Source of the DNA: JAOPZW01 sp963764585
Lineage (GTDB): Bacteria; Actinomycetota; Thermoleophilia; Solirubrobacterales; Solirubrobacteraceae
Direction: 5' to 3'
Length of the DNA stretch: 64,000 nt
NCBI GenBank assembly: GCA_963764585.1
Contig: CAVXTB010000006.1
Coordinates: forward strand, 124,001-188,000
In this document: piece by piece, positions 44,175 to 53,445 of the stretch
How positions within the stretch are numbered: the first letter of the stretch is position 1
How the letters are laid out: each line of letters starts with the position of its first letter
Position numbers and translations under genes: made by a program
Notes under the pieces: model-generated
Database searches by the model: none
What the model saw: the letters and a program-made list of their open reading frames with translations, nothing else
Told to the model about the DNA's origin: nothing

Positions 44175-44825
44175 ATGAGAGTCCGAGACGTGATGACGCG
44201 CGACGTCGCAACCGTCGCGCCCGACACCTCCCTCAAGGACGTCGCGCGCGAGCTCGTCGCGCGCGGCATCTCCGGCGTCCCCGTCGTCGACGAAGACGGC
44301 CGCGTCGTCGGCGTCGTCTCCGAGGCCGACGTGCTGGCCAAGGAGCGCCGGGAGCCCGAGGACAACGGCGGCGGGCTGGCCCGGTTCGTCCACCGCCAGG
44401 ACCCCAACGCCCGGAGCAAGCTCGACGCGCGCCTGGCGCGCGAGGCGATGACCTCGCCCGCGATCACCATCGAGCCGTTCTGGACGATCCCCTCGGCCGC
44501 GCAGATCATGCTCGACCGCGCGATCAACCGGCTGCCGGTGGTCCACGACGGGCGCCTGGTCGGCATCGTCACCCGCGCCGACCTCGTCCGCGCGTTCGCG
44601 CGCTCCGACGAGGAGATCGCCCTCGAGATCCGCGAGCAGGTCGCGCTGCAGGAGGCGCTGTGGCTCGAGGACGGGAAGATCGACGTGGTGGTGCAGGCCG
44701 GCGAGACGACGCTGACGGGCAGCGTTCGCCGCCGCGCCGACGCCGAGGTCCTCCCGCAGATCGTGGCGAAGGTCCCCGGCGTCGTCAGCGTCCATTCCAA
44801 CCTCACCTGGTCCGAAGACGTGTAG
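44175..44825 (+). CDS. CBS-pair plus BON-domain protein
   Basis: 216 residues from the ATG at 44175 (MRVRDVMTRDVATVAPDTSL), the usual family N-terminus; an in-frame ATG at 44127 is less likely. A CBS pair covers about residues 1-140, then a BON domain of about 60 residues (IDVVVQAGETTLTGSVRRRAD). CBS-BON proteins are common near stress and dormancy genes; the CBS part likely senses adenylates and BON may contact membrane or phospholipid. Only 13 bases separate it from the hydrogenase genes, so it is probably the operon's first gene. Confidence 0.85.
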   Translation: MRVRDVMTRDVATVAPDTSLKDVARELVARGISGVPVVDEDGRVVGVVSEADVLAKERREPEDNGGGLARFVHRQDPNARSKLDARLAREAMTSPAITIEPFWTIPSAAQIMLDRAINRLPVVHDGRLVGIVTRADLVRAFARSDEEIALEIREQVALQEALWLEDGKIDVVVQAGETTLTGSVRRRADAEVLPQIVAKVPGVVSVHSNLTWSEDV

Positions 44826-44838
44826 TGTCGGCAGTCCG

Positions 44839-45961
<1,123 letters not shown>

Positions 45962-45975
<14 letters not shown>

Positions 45976-46429
45976 GGAGCTCGTGCGTGAGCTGCCGGCG
46001 CTGCAGCCGCTCGCGCCGGCGCACCGCGACGAGGTCGCGCGCTGTGCGCGCAACCGCGTCTTCCACGCCGACCAGTGGATCATGCGCGAGGGGGAGCACG
46101 CCAACGCCTTCTACGTCATCCGTGACGGGACCGCGGCGCTGGAGACCGCCGTCCCGGGGCGGGGAGCGGTGGTCGTCCACACCGTGCACGACGGAGAGCT
46201 GCTCGGCTGGTCATGGCTGGTTCCGCCGTACCGGACCGCCTTCGACGCCCGCTCGCTCGGCGAGACCCATGCCATCGAGTTCGACGGAGCCTGCCTGCGC
46301 GGCAAGTGCGAGGCCGACGCGGCCCTGGGCTACGACCTCATGAAGCTGATCTCGGCGGTCTTCGTCGAGCGCCTCCAGGACACGCGGCTGCGCCTGCTCG
46401 ACCTCTATGGAAGAGTCGGCAATGTCTGA
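45962..46429 (+). CDS. Stand-alone cyclic-nucleotide-binding-domain protein in the hydrogenase operon
   Basis: 155 residues; overlaps hyhB by 14 bases and hyhG by 8, so it is part of the operon. A single cNMP-binding (Crp-like) beta roll is visible: VFHADQWIMREGEHANAFYVIRDG and GELLGWSWLVPPYRTAFDARSL with the phosphate-binding-cassette region. There is no C-terminal helix-turn-helix, so it is not a DNA-binding regulator. It may allosterically tune the hydrogenase or other complexes. Whether it binds cAMP is not certain. Confidence 0.8.
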
Positions 46430-47243
46430 GCCGCCGGCCGCCTTCCACGTCGCCGACAAGCAGCGCGAGACGGGCGACACGTGGACGCTGCGGCTCCATC
46501 CGGCCGACGCCGCTGCGGCCGCGATGCGCTTCGCCCCCGGCCAGTTCGCGATGCTCTATGCGTTCGGCGTCGGCGAGGCGCCGATCTCGGTGAGCGGCAT
46601 GGGCGACGACGGTGCGGTCATACAGACCGTGCGCGCGTGCGGGGCGGTGACGACCGCGGCCTGCGCCGCCAAGCCCGGCGACGTGCTCGGGCTTCGCGGG
46701 CCGTTCGGGACCGTCTGGCCGCTGGCCGACGCCGAGGGCCGCGACGTGGTGCTCATCGCCGGCGGCATCGGTCTCGCGCCGCTGCGCCCCGTCGTGCACG
46801 AGCTGCTCGCGCACCGCGACCGCTACGGGAGCGTGTCGGTCCTCTACGGCGGGCGCTCACCCGAGAACCTGCTGTACGTGAGCGAGCTGGAGGCCTGGGG
46901 CGGGCGCTTCGACGTCGACGTCGACGTGACCGTGGACGTCGCCGACGCCGACTGGCGCGGTCGCGTGGGGTTGGTCACGCGTCTGATCCCGCGCGCGATC
47001 TTCGACGCGGAGAGTGCGGTTGCGATGGTCTGCGGCCCTGAGGTGATGATGCGCTTCACGGCGCTGGCCCTGCAGGATCGCGGAGTGAGCGACGATCGCA
47101 TCTGGCTGTCGATGGAACGCAGCATGACCTGCGCCACCGGGCACTGCGGCCACTGCCAGCTGGGCCCGCTGTTCATCTGCAAGGACGGCCCGGTGCTGCG
47201 CCGCGACGTCGTCGGACCGCTCATGCGGGTGGCGGAGCTGTGA
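46422..47243 (+). CDS. hyhG: Group 3b hydrogenase NAD(P)/FAD subunit HyhG
   Basis: 273 residues from the ATG at 46422, six bases after GGAAGAG; an earlier in-frame ATG at 46407 is possible. A ferredoxin-NADP reductase fold (FAD region FAPGQFAMLYAFGVGEAPIS, NAD region IAGGIGLAPLRPV) ends in a [2Fe-2S] site (CATGHCGHCQLGPLFIC), as in dihydroorotate dehydrogenase electron-transfer subunits. It exchanges electrons between NAD(P)H and the HyhB clusters. Confidence 0.92.
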   Translation: MSEPPAAFHVADKQRETGDTWTLRLHPADAAAAAMRFAPGQFAMLYAFGVGEAPISVSGMGDDGAVIQTVRACGAVTTAACAAKPGDVLGLRGPFGTVWPLADAEGRDVVLIAGGIGLAPLRPVVHELLAHRDRYGSVSVLYGGRSPENLLYVSELEAWGGRFDVDVDVTVDVADADWRGRVGLVTRLIPRAIFDAESAVAMVCGPEVMMRFTALALQDRGVSDDRIWLSMERSMTCATGHCGHCQLGPLFICKDGPVLRRDVVGPLMRVAEL

Positions 47244-48013
47244 GCGCCAAGCGCAGCCTCGCGGTGTGGAAGTTCTCCTCCTGTGACGGCTGCCAGCTGA
47301 CGCTCCTCGACTGCGAGGACGAGCTGCTCGCCCTCGCCGACGCGCTCGACATCACCTATTTCACCGAGGCCGGTGTCGAGCGGGTCGCGAGGGAGTACGA
47401 CCTGTCGATCGTCGAGGGGTCGATCACCACCCCCGAGGAGGCCGAGCGCATCCGCGAGATCCGCTCGCGCTCGCGCCGGCTGATCTCCATCGGCGCCTGT
47501 GCCACGGCCGGCGGCATCCAGGCGCTGCGGAACTTCGCCGACGTCGACGAGTTCGTGGCGGCCGTCTACGCCAGCCCGCAGTACATCTCCACGCTGCGGT
47601 ACTCGACGCCCGCCATCGAGCACGTCGCCGTCGACTTCGAGCTCAACGGCTGCCCGCCCGACAAGGGCCAGCTGCTCGAGGTGATCAGCGCGTACCTCAA
47701 CGAGCGCAAGCCGCAGATCAGCGCTCAGAGCGTGTGCATCGAGTGCAAGCGTCGCGGCAACGTCTGCGTCATGGTCGCCCACGGCACGCCGTGCCTGGGC
47801 CCGGTGACGCACGCGGGGTGCGGGGCGCTGTGCCCGAGCTACCACCGCGGCTGCTACGGCTGCTTCGGGCCGATGGAGCAGCCCAACGCGGGCTCGCTCG
47901 GCGGCTGGCTGGCGCGTCACGGCCTGCCCGAGCACGACGTCGTGCGCCTGTACCGCACCTTCTACGCCGGCGCGCCGGCGTTCCGCGCCGAGAGCGAGGC
48001 ACGCCATGGCTGA
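47240..48013 (+). CDS. hyhS: Group 3b [NiFe] hydrogenase small subunit HyhS
   Basis: 257 residues from a GTG inside the hyhG stop (GTGA). The proximal [4Fe-4S] ligands are in SSCDGCQL, IGACATAGG and NGCPPDKGQ; a second Cys-rich stretch (CIECKRRGNVC, CGALCPSYHRGCYGC) binds further clusters. No Tat signal is present, so the enzyme is cytosolic, as expected for group 3b. It pairs with HyhL. Confidence 0.93.
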   Translation: MSAKRSLAVWKFSSCDGCQLTLLDCEDELLALADALDITYFTEAGVERVAREYDLSIVEGSITTPEEAERIREIRSRSRRLISIGACATAGGIQALRNFADVDEFVAAVYASPQYISTLRYSTPAIEHVAVDFELNGCPPDKGQLLEVISAYLNERKPQISAQSVCIECKRRGNVCVMVAHGTPCLGPVTHAGCGALCPSYHRGCYGCFGPMEQPNAGSLGGWLARHGLPEHDVVRLYRTFYAGAPAFRAESEARHG

Positions 48014-49295
48014 GCGCGAGATCCTCACCGAGATGCTCGCCCGCGTGGAGGGCGAGGGCGCGATGGAGGTGCGCGTCCGCGACGGCCGGGTGCACGACGT
48101 CAAGCTGCGCATCTACGAGCCGCCACGCTTCTTCGAGGCCTTCTTGCGCGGCCGCCGGTTCACGGAGGTTCCGGACATCACGGCCCGCATCTGCGGCATC
48201 TGCCCGGTCGCCTACCAGATGAGCTCGATCGCGGCGATGGAGCAGGTCTGCGGGGTCGAGGTGGCCGACCAGGTGCGGGCGCTGCGGCGGATGCTCTACT
48301 GCGGCGAGTGGGTGGAGAGCCACGCGCTGCACGTGTTCATGCTGCACGCGCCCGACTTCCTCGGGTACGCGAACGCCTTCGAGATGGCGCGCGATCACGG
48401 CGAGATCGTCGAGCAGGCGCTGCGGCTGAAGAAGGCCGGCAACACGCTCATGCGCATCATCGGCGGGCGCGAGATCCACCCGATCAACGTCCGCGTCGGC
48501 GGCTTCTACCGCGCGCCGACGCGGGCCGAGCTCGCGCCGGCGGTGGAGGAGCTCGAGCGCGCCCTTGAGTTCGCGATCGAGGCCGTGAGCTTCACCGCGT
48601 CGCTGCCGTGCCCGGACTTCGAGGAGGACTTCGTCTTCCTCGCGCTGCGCGATCCCGAGGTCTACGCGATCGAGGGCGGGCGCCTGGTGTCCAACACCGG
48701 GCTCGATATCGCGCCGGCGCAGTACGACGAGCACATCGTCGAGAAGCACGTCGAGCACTCGACCGCGCTGCATTCGGCGCTGCTCGACGGCACGCGCTAC
48801 CTCGTCGGCCCGCTGGCCCGCTATGCGCTCAACCGCGACAAGCTGTCGCCGGCCGCGCGCGAGGCCGCCGACGCGGCGGGCCTCGAGCCGGTGTGCCGCA
48901 ATCCGTTTCGCAGCATCGTCGTGCGGGCGGTCGAGATCGTCTACGCGCTCGACGAGGCGCTGCGCCTGCTCGACGCCTACGAGCCGCCGGACCCGCCGGC
49001 GGCGGAGGTGGTCCCGCGCGCGGGCGTCGGATTCGGCTGGACCGAGGCGCCGCGCGGCCTGCTGTGGCACCGCTACGCGATCGACGACGACGGGAACGTC
49101 GTCGAGGCCCGGATCGTGCCGCCGACGTCGCAGAACCAGGGGCGCATCGAGCAGAGCCTCTACGGCTTCGTGCAGCGTCACATCGAGCTGCCCGACGACG
49201 AGCTGCACCTGCGCTGCGAGCAGGCGGTGCGCAGCTACGACCCGTGCATCTCCTGTGCGACGCACTTCCTACGCCTGGAGATCGACCGCGGGTGA
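48006..49295 (+). CDS. hyhL: Group 3b [NiFe] hydrogenase large subunit HyhL
   Basis: 429 residues; overlaps hyhS by 8 bases. The nickel-iron ligands are in the L1 motif RICGICPVAY and the L2 motif DPCISCATHF near the C-terminus, followed by a short tail (LRLEIDRG) removed by the maturation protease encoded next. The N-terminal RVEGEG motif is also diagnostic. The enzyme couples H2 to NAD(P)+/NAD(P)H and can dispose of reductant as H2 during hypoxia. No hyp maturation genes other than the protease are in the window. Confidence 0.95.
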   Translation: MAEREILTEMLARVEGEGAMEVRVRDGRVHDVKLRIYEPPRFFEAFLRGRRFTEVPDITARICGICPVAYQMSSIAAMEQVCGVEVADQVRALRRMLYCGEWVESHALHVFMLHAPDFLGYANAFEMARDHGEIVEQALRLKKAGNTLMRIIGGREIHPINVRVGGFYRAPTRAELAPAVEELERALEFAIEAVSFTASLPCPDFEEDFVFLALRDPEVYAIEGGRLVSNTGLDIAPAQYDEHIVEKHVEHSTALHSALLDGTRYLVGPLARYALNRDKLSPAAREAADAAGLEPVCRNPFRSIVVRAVEIVYALDEALRLLDAYEPPDPPAAEVVPRAGVGFGWTEAPRGLLWHRYAIDDDGNVVEARIVPPTSQNQGRIEQSLYGFVQRHIELPDDELHLRCEQAVRSYDPCISCATHFLRLEIDRG

Positions 49296-49726
49296 TGGTC
49301 ATCGGCGTCGGCAACGCCTGGCGCGGTGACGACGGCGCCGGCCTCGCGGTCGCTCGCCGCCTGCGCGAGCTGCGTCTCGAGGACTTCGAGGTACGCGAGG
49401 TCGAGGGCGACGCGAGCGCGTTGATGGAGGCCTGGGCGGGCGCCGACCGCGTGGTGGTGGTCGACGCCGCCGAGTCGGGCGCGCCACCCGGCACGGTCCG
49501 GCGATTCGACGCCCGCACGCCGCTGCCTGCGCGCGGCCTGTGCTCCTCGACGCATGGCTTCGGCGTGCCCGACGCGATCGAGCTGGCCCGCGCGCTCGGG
49601 CGCCTGCCCGGCCGGCTCGAGGTCTACGCGATCGAGGGCGCGAGCTTCGCGGCGGGAGATCGTCTGACCCCATCCGTCGAGCGCGCCGCCGAGAAGCTGG
49701 CAGCGGCGCTCGCCGCGCGTCGGTGA
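49295..49726 (+). CDS. Hydrogenase maturation endopeptidase
   Basis: 143 residues; the ATG shares its first base with the last base of the hyhL stop (TGATG). M52-family motifs: IGVGNAWRGDDGAG with the nickel-sensing Asp/Glu, VEGDASALMEAW, VVVDAAESG and STHGFGVPDAIELA. It cleaves the HyhL C-terminal extension after nickel insertion. Last gene of the hydrogenase operon. Confidence 0.9.
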   Translation: MVIGVGNAWRGDDGAGLAVARRLRELRLEDFEVREVEGDASALMEAWAGADRVVVVDAAESGAPPGTVRRFDARTPLPARGLCSSTHGFGVPDAIELARALGRLPGRLEVYAIEGASFAAGDRLTPSVERAAEKLAAALAARR

Positions 49727-49835
49727 TCCCGCCGCGGGGTGTGCACGTTTCCACGGACCCGAATGGGTGGTCCATGCGGTGTGCAGCCCGTCCCTGCGCG
49801 TCGAGACTGGTGCCTCACATCCGGAGGAGGTCACG

Positions 49836-49982
49836 ATGCAGACCACCGTCGACAGGCCGAAGACCGCCGACCACGACACCAACTGGTTCGCCGGCATGGC
49901 GGAGGACGTTGCCTTCATCGTGATGCTGTTCTCCGGCGTCGTGATCGTCGCTGCGATCATCGCGCTGCTGATCGCGCTCTGA
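49836..49982 (+). CDS. 48-residue single-TM small protein
   Basis: ATG at 49836 with a strong GGAGGAGG site at the right distance. The product is a polar N-terminus (TTVDRPKTADHDTNWFAG) and one membrane helix (VAFIVMLFSGVVIVAAIIAL) at the extreme C-terminus. I know no family. It stands alone between the hydrogenase and phosphate-transport operons, with a palindromic element (49755-49773) about 65 bases upstream. Confidence 0.6.
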   Translation: MQTTVDRPKTADHDTNWFAGMAEDVAFIVMLFSGVVIVAAIIALLIAL

Positions 49983-50005
49983 GGGCTTCACCGTAAAGTC
50001 GCGCG

Positions 50006-51016
50006 ATGCACGCGGGCTTCGGCCTCGCCATCGCGCTGGCCTTCGCCTTCGCCCTCACCAACGGGTTTCACGACGCGTCGAACGCGATCGCGGCGCTCGT
50101 CGCGACGCGGGCGGCGCGTCCGCTGCAAGCTCTTGTCCTCGCGGCGGTGTTCAACCTGCTCGGGCCGCTCGTGGTCGGCGCGGCGGTGGCCGACACCATC
50201 GGCGGGATCGTCACGCTCGGGCAGCAGGAGGCGATCGAGGTCATCGGCGCGGGCCTGCTGGCGGCGGTCGTGTGGAACGTGCTGACCTGGTGGCTCGGGC
50301 TGCCGTCGAGCTCGGGGCACGCGCTCGTCGGCGGGCTCGTCGGCGCCGGATTGCTGCAGGGCGGTGTCGACGCGATCCAGTGGGGAGGGCTCGATGGCAT
50401 CCATCCGGTCGGCGTGGTGGGCACGCTCATCGCGCTCGCCGTGTCGCCGCTGCTCGGCGCGCTCGCGGCGCTGGTCGTGATCCGCGCCGTGCGAGCGGCG
50501 GGTCGGCGCGCGACGCGGCGCTGGCGGGCGCCGGTACGAGCGGGGCAGTGGGGAACGGCGGCCGCTCTTGCCCTGAGCCACGGCGCCAACGACGCCCAGA
50601 AGTCGGCCGGCGTCGTCGCCGCGCTGCTCGTCGCCGACGGGCGCATCGGGCACCTGGCGCCGCCCACGTGGGTCGAGCTCGGGTGCGCCGCCGCGCTCAC
50701 AGCCGGCACGGCGCTCGGCGGCTGGCGAATCGTGCGCACGGTCGGCCGGCGCCTCTACCGCATCCGGCCCGTCGATGGCCTTGCCGCCAGCGGCGCGGCC
50801 GCCGGCGTGATCCTCGGCGCGTCGCTCGTGGGCGGCCCGGTGTCGACCACACAGGTCGTCGCGTCATCGGTTGTCGGGGTGGGCGGCGGTCGCCGGCGCT
50901 GGCATCACGTTCACTGGGCGATCGTCCGCCACATCGGGCTCGCGTGGCTCATTACGATGCCTGCGACCGCCGCGCTGGCAGCGGTGGCGCTCGTCGTATG
51001 GAGGTGGGCGGCGTGA
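50006..51016 (+). CDS. pit: PIT-family inorganic phosphate transporter
   Basis: 336 residues with about ten membrane helices. The PIT repeats are visible: FALTNGFHDASNAIAALVATRAA at the N-terminus and ALSHGANDAQKSAGVVAALL in the second half. It imports phosphate or metal-phosphate with protons. A TAAAGT -10-like element ends six bases before the ATG, so the transcript is probably leaderless. Its partner DUF47 gene overlaps the stop. Confidence 0.92.
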   Translation: MHAGFGLAIALAFAFALTNGFHDASNAIAALVATRAARPLQALVLAAVFNLLGPLVVGAAVADTIGGIVTLGQQEAIEVIGAGLLAAVVWNVLTWWLGLPSSSGHALVGGLVGAGLLQGGVDAIQWGGLDGIHPVGVVGTLIALAVSPLLGALAALVVIRAVRAAGRRATRRWRAPVRAGQWGTAAALALSHGANDAQKSAGVVAALLVADGRIGHLAPPTWVELGCAAALTAGTALGGWRIVRTVGRRLYRIRPVDGLAASGAAAGVILGASLVGGPVSTTQVVASSVVGVGGGRRRWHHVHWAIVRHIGLAWLITMPATAALAAVALVVWRWAA

Positions 51017-51624
51017 AGCGGCAGCGATGGTTCTTGCCTGAGAGCCCCGACGTGCTCGGGCTGCTGGAGCAACAGGTTGCCCTGACGGTGGAGGGGATCG
51101 ACGCGTTCGCGGCGTGGGCCGCGGGCGATGCCGCCGCGGCCGACACCGTCCGGGCGTGCGAGCACCGGGCGGACAAGGTCAAGCGCGAGCTCCTCGACGC
51201 CCTTCGTGCAGCGTTCGTGACGCCGCTCGAGCCCGAGGACGTGTTCGCCATGTCGCGCGGGGTGGATTGGATGCTCAACCACGCGAAGGACACGATCAAC
51301 GAGGCCGACGTCATGGCGTGCCCTCCCGACGCCGCGCTCGCGGACATGACCGCGCTGCTCGCCGAGGCGCTGCGCCATCTCGAGCAGGCGATCGGCGCGC
51401 TGAAGCCCGCGGATGGCGACCCGATGGGACCCGCCGAAGCCGCGATCAAGGCCGAGCGCAACCACGAGCGCGCTTATCGCGCCGGCATGGCGGCGCTCCT
51501 GGAGACCGACGACCTGCGCGAGGTCACCGCGCGCCGCGAGCTCTATCGCCGCTGCGCGCGGATCGGCGAGGGCGCCGTCGACGTCGCCGAGCGTGTCATC
51601 TACGCGGTCGTCAAGGAGAGCTGA
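51013..51624 (+). CDS. DUF47 (PhoU-like) PIT accessory protein
   Basis: 203 residues from a GTG inside the pit stop (GTGA). All-helical PhoU-like protein: LEQQVALTVEGIDAFAAWAAG, CEHRADKVKRELLDALRAAFVTPLEPEDVF and RCARIGEGAVDVAERVIYAVVK. DUF47/Pit pairs are widespread; the accessory protein is thought to gate the transporter. Whether the pair belongs to the hypoxia set is unknown. Confidence 0.88.
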   Translation: MKRQRWFLPESPDVLGLLEQQVALTVEGIDAFAAWAAGDAAAADTVRACEHRADKVKRELLDALRAAFVTPLEPEDVFAMSRGVDWMLNHAKDTINEADVMACPPDAALADMTALLAEALRHLEQAIGALKPADGDPMGPAEAAIKAERNHERAYRAGMAALLETDDLREVTARRELYRRCARIGEGAVDVAERVIYAVVKES

Positions 51625-51666
51625 GCAGGCTGCGGCTTTTCCGCGGCGGCGATGCGCAGTGATCGC

Positions 51667-51697
51667 GGATGGCGGCCGGTCGTGCCGCGCATACGGT
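51667..51697 (+). promoter_or_regulatory. Shared-motif promoter of the GAPDH operon
   Basis: GGATGG (51667-51672), 19 bases, TACGGT (51692-51697), 34 bases before the ATG. Unlike the leaderless copies, it leaves a leader with an AGGAG site. The -10 and spacing are identical to those of the CBS-gene promoter. Confidence 0.55.
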
Positions 51698-51731
51698 CGG
51701 TGGCGTCTTCCTTCGAGTGACAGGAGCCTCT

Positions 51732-52796
51732 ATGCCAACCCGCGTCGCCATCAACGGCTTCGGCCGCATCGGCCGCAGCTTCGTGCGCTCCGCCTACGAG
51801 CGCGGGGCCGACCTGGAGATCGTCGCCGTCAACGACGTCGCCGACCCGGAAACGCTCACCAACCTCCTCATGTACGACTCGGTGTTCGGGCGCTTCCCCG
51901 CCAAGGTCACCCGCGACGGCGACACGATCGCCTTCGACGGCTCCGAGATCCGCCTGCTGAGCGAGCGCGACCCGAGCGCGCTGCCGTGGGCCGAGCTCGG
52001 CGTCGAGGTCGTCATCGAGTCGACGGGCAGGTTCCGCACGCGGGCCGAGGCCGCGCGCCACCTCGAGGCCGGCGCGCGCAAGGTCATCCTCTCGGCCCCG
52101 AGCAAGGGCTCGGAGCCCGTCGACGCCAACGTCGTGCTCGGCGTCAACTTCCACGAGGTCTACGACCCCGACCTCCACCACATCATCACCAACGCCTCGT
52201 GCACGACCAACTGCCTGGCGCCAGTCGCCAAGGTGCTGCACGAGACGGTGGGCATCCGCCACGGCCAGATGACCACCGTCCACGCCTACACCGCCGACCA
52301 GAACCTGCTCGACGGCCCGCACAAGGACGCCCGCCGCGCCCGCGCGGCCGCGATCAACCTCGTGCCGACGAGCACCGGCGCGGCCAAGGCGCTGGGGCTG
52401 GTCATCCCCGAGCTCGAGGGCCGCCTCAACGGCATCGCGGTGCGCGTGCCGACGCCCACCGGATCGCTCGTCGACCTCACCATCGAGGCCGAGCGCGCGA
52501 CGAGCACGGAGGAGATCAACGACGCCTTCCGCGCCCGCGCGGACCGCGGCCCGCTGACGGGCATCCTCGAGTACAACGAGGACCCGATCGTCTCCTCGGA
52601 CATCGTCAAGTCGTCGTACTCGTCGATCTTCGACGCGCCGCTGACCAGCGTCATGAACGCGACCCAGGTCAAGGTCGTCGCCTGGTACGACAACGAGTGG
52701 GGCTACGCGACCCGCATGGTCGAGCTCGCGGAGCAGGTCCTCGAGCCCACCCACCGTGCGCCGCTGAGCGCGCAGGGCGCGACCGTCGTCAGCTGA
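51732..52796 (+). CDS. gap: Glyceraldehyde-3-phosphate dehydrogenase
   Basis: 354 residues from the ATG at 51732 after CAGGAG. NAD motif INGFGRIGRSFVR; catalytic Cys in NASCTTNCLAP; His in the later TVHAYTADQNLLDGPHKDARRARAAA segment. It oxidises glyceraldehyde 3-P, the product of the phosphoketolase at 26632, to 1,3-bisphosphoglycerate. Possibly a second, condition-specific GAPDH, since no pgk or tpi is adjacent. Followed seven bases later by a flavodoxin-type gene. Confidence 0.95.
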   Translation: MPTRVAINGFGRIGRSFVRSAYERGADLEIVAVNDVADPETLTNLLMYDSVFGRFPAKVTRDGDTIAFDGSEIRLLSERDPSALPWAELGVEVVIESTGRFRTRAEAARHLEAGARKVILSAPSKGSEPVDANVVLGVNFHEVYDPDLHHIITNASCTTNCLAPVAKVLHETVGIRHGQMTTVHAYTADQNLLDGPHKDARRARAAAINLVPTSTGAAKALGLVIPELEGRLNGIAVRVPTPTGSLVDLTIEAERATSTEEINDAFRARADRGPLTGILEYNEDPIVSSDIVKSSYSSIFDAPLTSVMNATQVKVVAWYDNEWGYATRMVELAEQVLEPTHRAPLSAQGATVVS

Positions 52797-52803
52797 GGCC
52801 GCC

Positions 52804-53349
52804 ATGTCCGTCCTCGTCGCGTACGCAAGCAAGCACTCCTCGACAGAGGAGATCGCCGAGCGGATCGCCGCGACGATGCGCGAGGCCGGCTGCACCGTCG
52901 ACGTGCGGCCGGCCTCCGAGGTCCGCGACCTGTCCGGCTACGACGCCGTCGCGCTGGGCAGCGCGGTCTACGCCAGCCGCTGGCGGCCCGCCGCCCGCAG
53001 CTTCGCCCGGCGGCATGCCGGCGCGCTGCGAGAGATGCCGGTGTGGCTGTTCAGCAGCGGCCCGCTGGGGGCGGTCGAGGAGCATCCGACGGCGCCGACA
53101 CCGCCGTTCGCCGAGAAGCTGGTGGCGCGGCTCGATGCCCGCGAGCACGTCATGTTCGGCGGCCGCGTGCCCGCCGATCCCCGCAACTTCGTCGAGCGGG
53201 CGATGGCGAAGAACACCCCGCCCGAGCGCTCCGACGCCCGCGACTGGCCCGCCATCGAGGCCTGGGCGCGCGGCGTGGCCACGCAGCTCGCCACCGAGGA
53301 TCCGGCGCCGTCGGGCGGCCGCGCGGCGTCCATCGCCGCGCGCCGCTGA
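52804..53349 (+). CDS. Flavodoxin-domain protein (HemG-like)
   Basis: 181 residues. The FMN phosphate loop is YASKHSSTEEIAERIA near the N-terminus, followed by DAVALGSAVYASRW and WLFSSGPLG, the pattern of menaquinone-dependent protoporphyrinogen oxidase HemG-type flavodoxins. Such proteins move electrons to quinone under anaerobic conditions. The HemG activity is not certain; it could be a general flavodoxin. Co-transcribed with gap. Confidence 0.8.
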   Translation: MSVLVAYASKHSSTEEIAERIAATMREAGCTVDVRPASEVRDLSGYDAVALGSAVYASRWRPAARSFARRHAGALREMPVWLFSSGPLGAVEEHPTAPTPPFAEKLVARLDAREHVMFGGRVPADPRNFVERAMAKNTPPERSDARDWPAIEAWARGVATQLATEDPAPSGGRAASIAARR

Positions 53350-53445
53350 CGCGCCATTCCCGCCAGTCCGCTGCGGGAAACCACGGACCAGGTGTGCCGC
53401 CCGGGCCGGATGTCAAGCGCGCGGGCGCCCTGCGAGGGTGACGTC

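Noticed and set aside
53384..53415. An eighth copy of the shared promoter upstream of the WS/DGAT gene
   Set aside because: GGACCA replaces GGATSG, and the base run 19 positions downstream (ATGTCA) does not fit NANNNT, so I did not count it.
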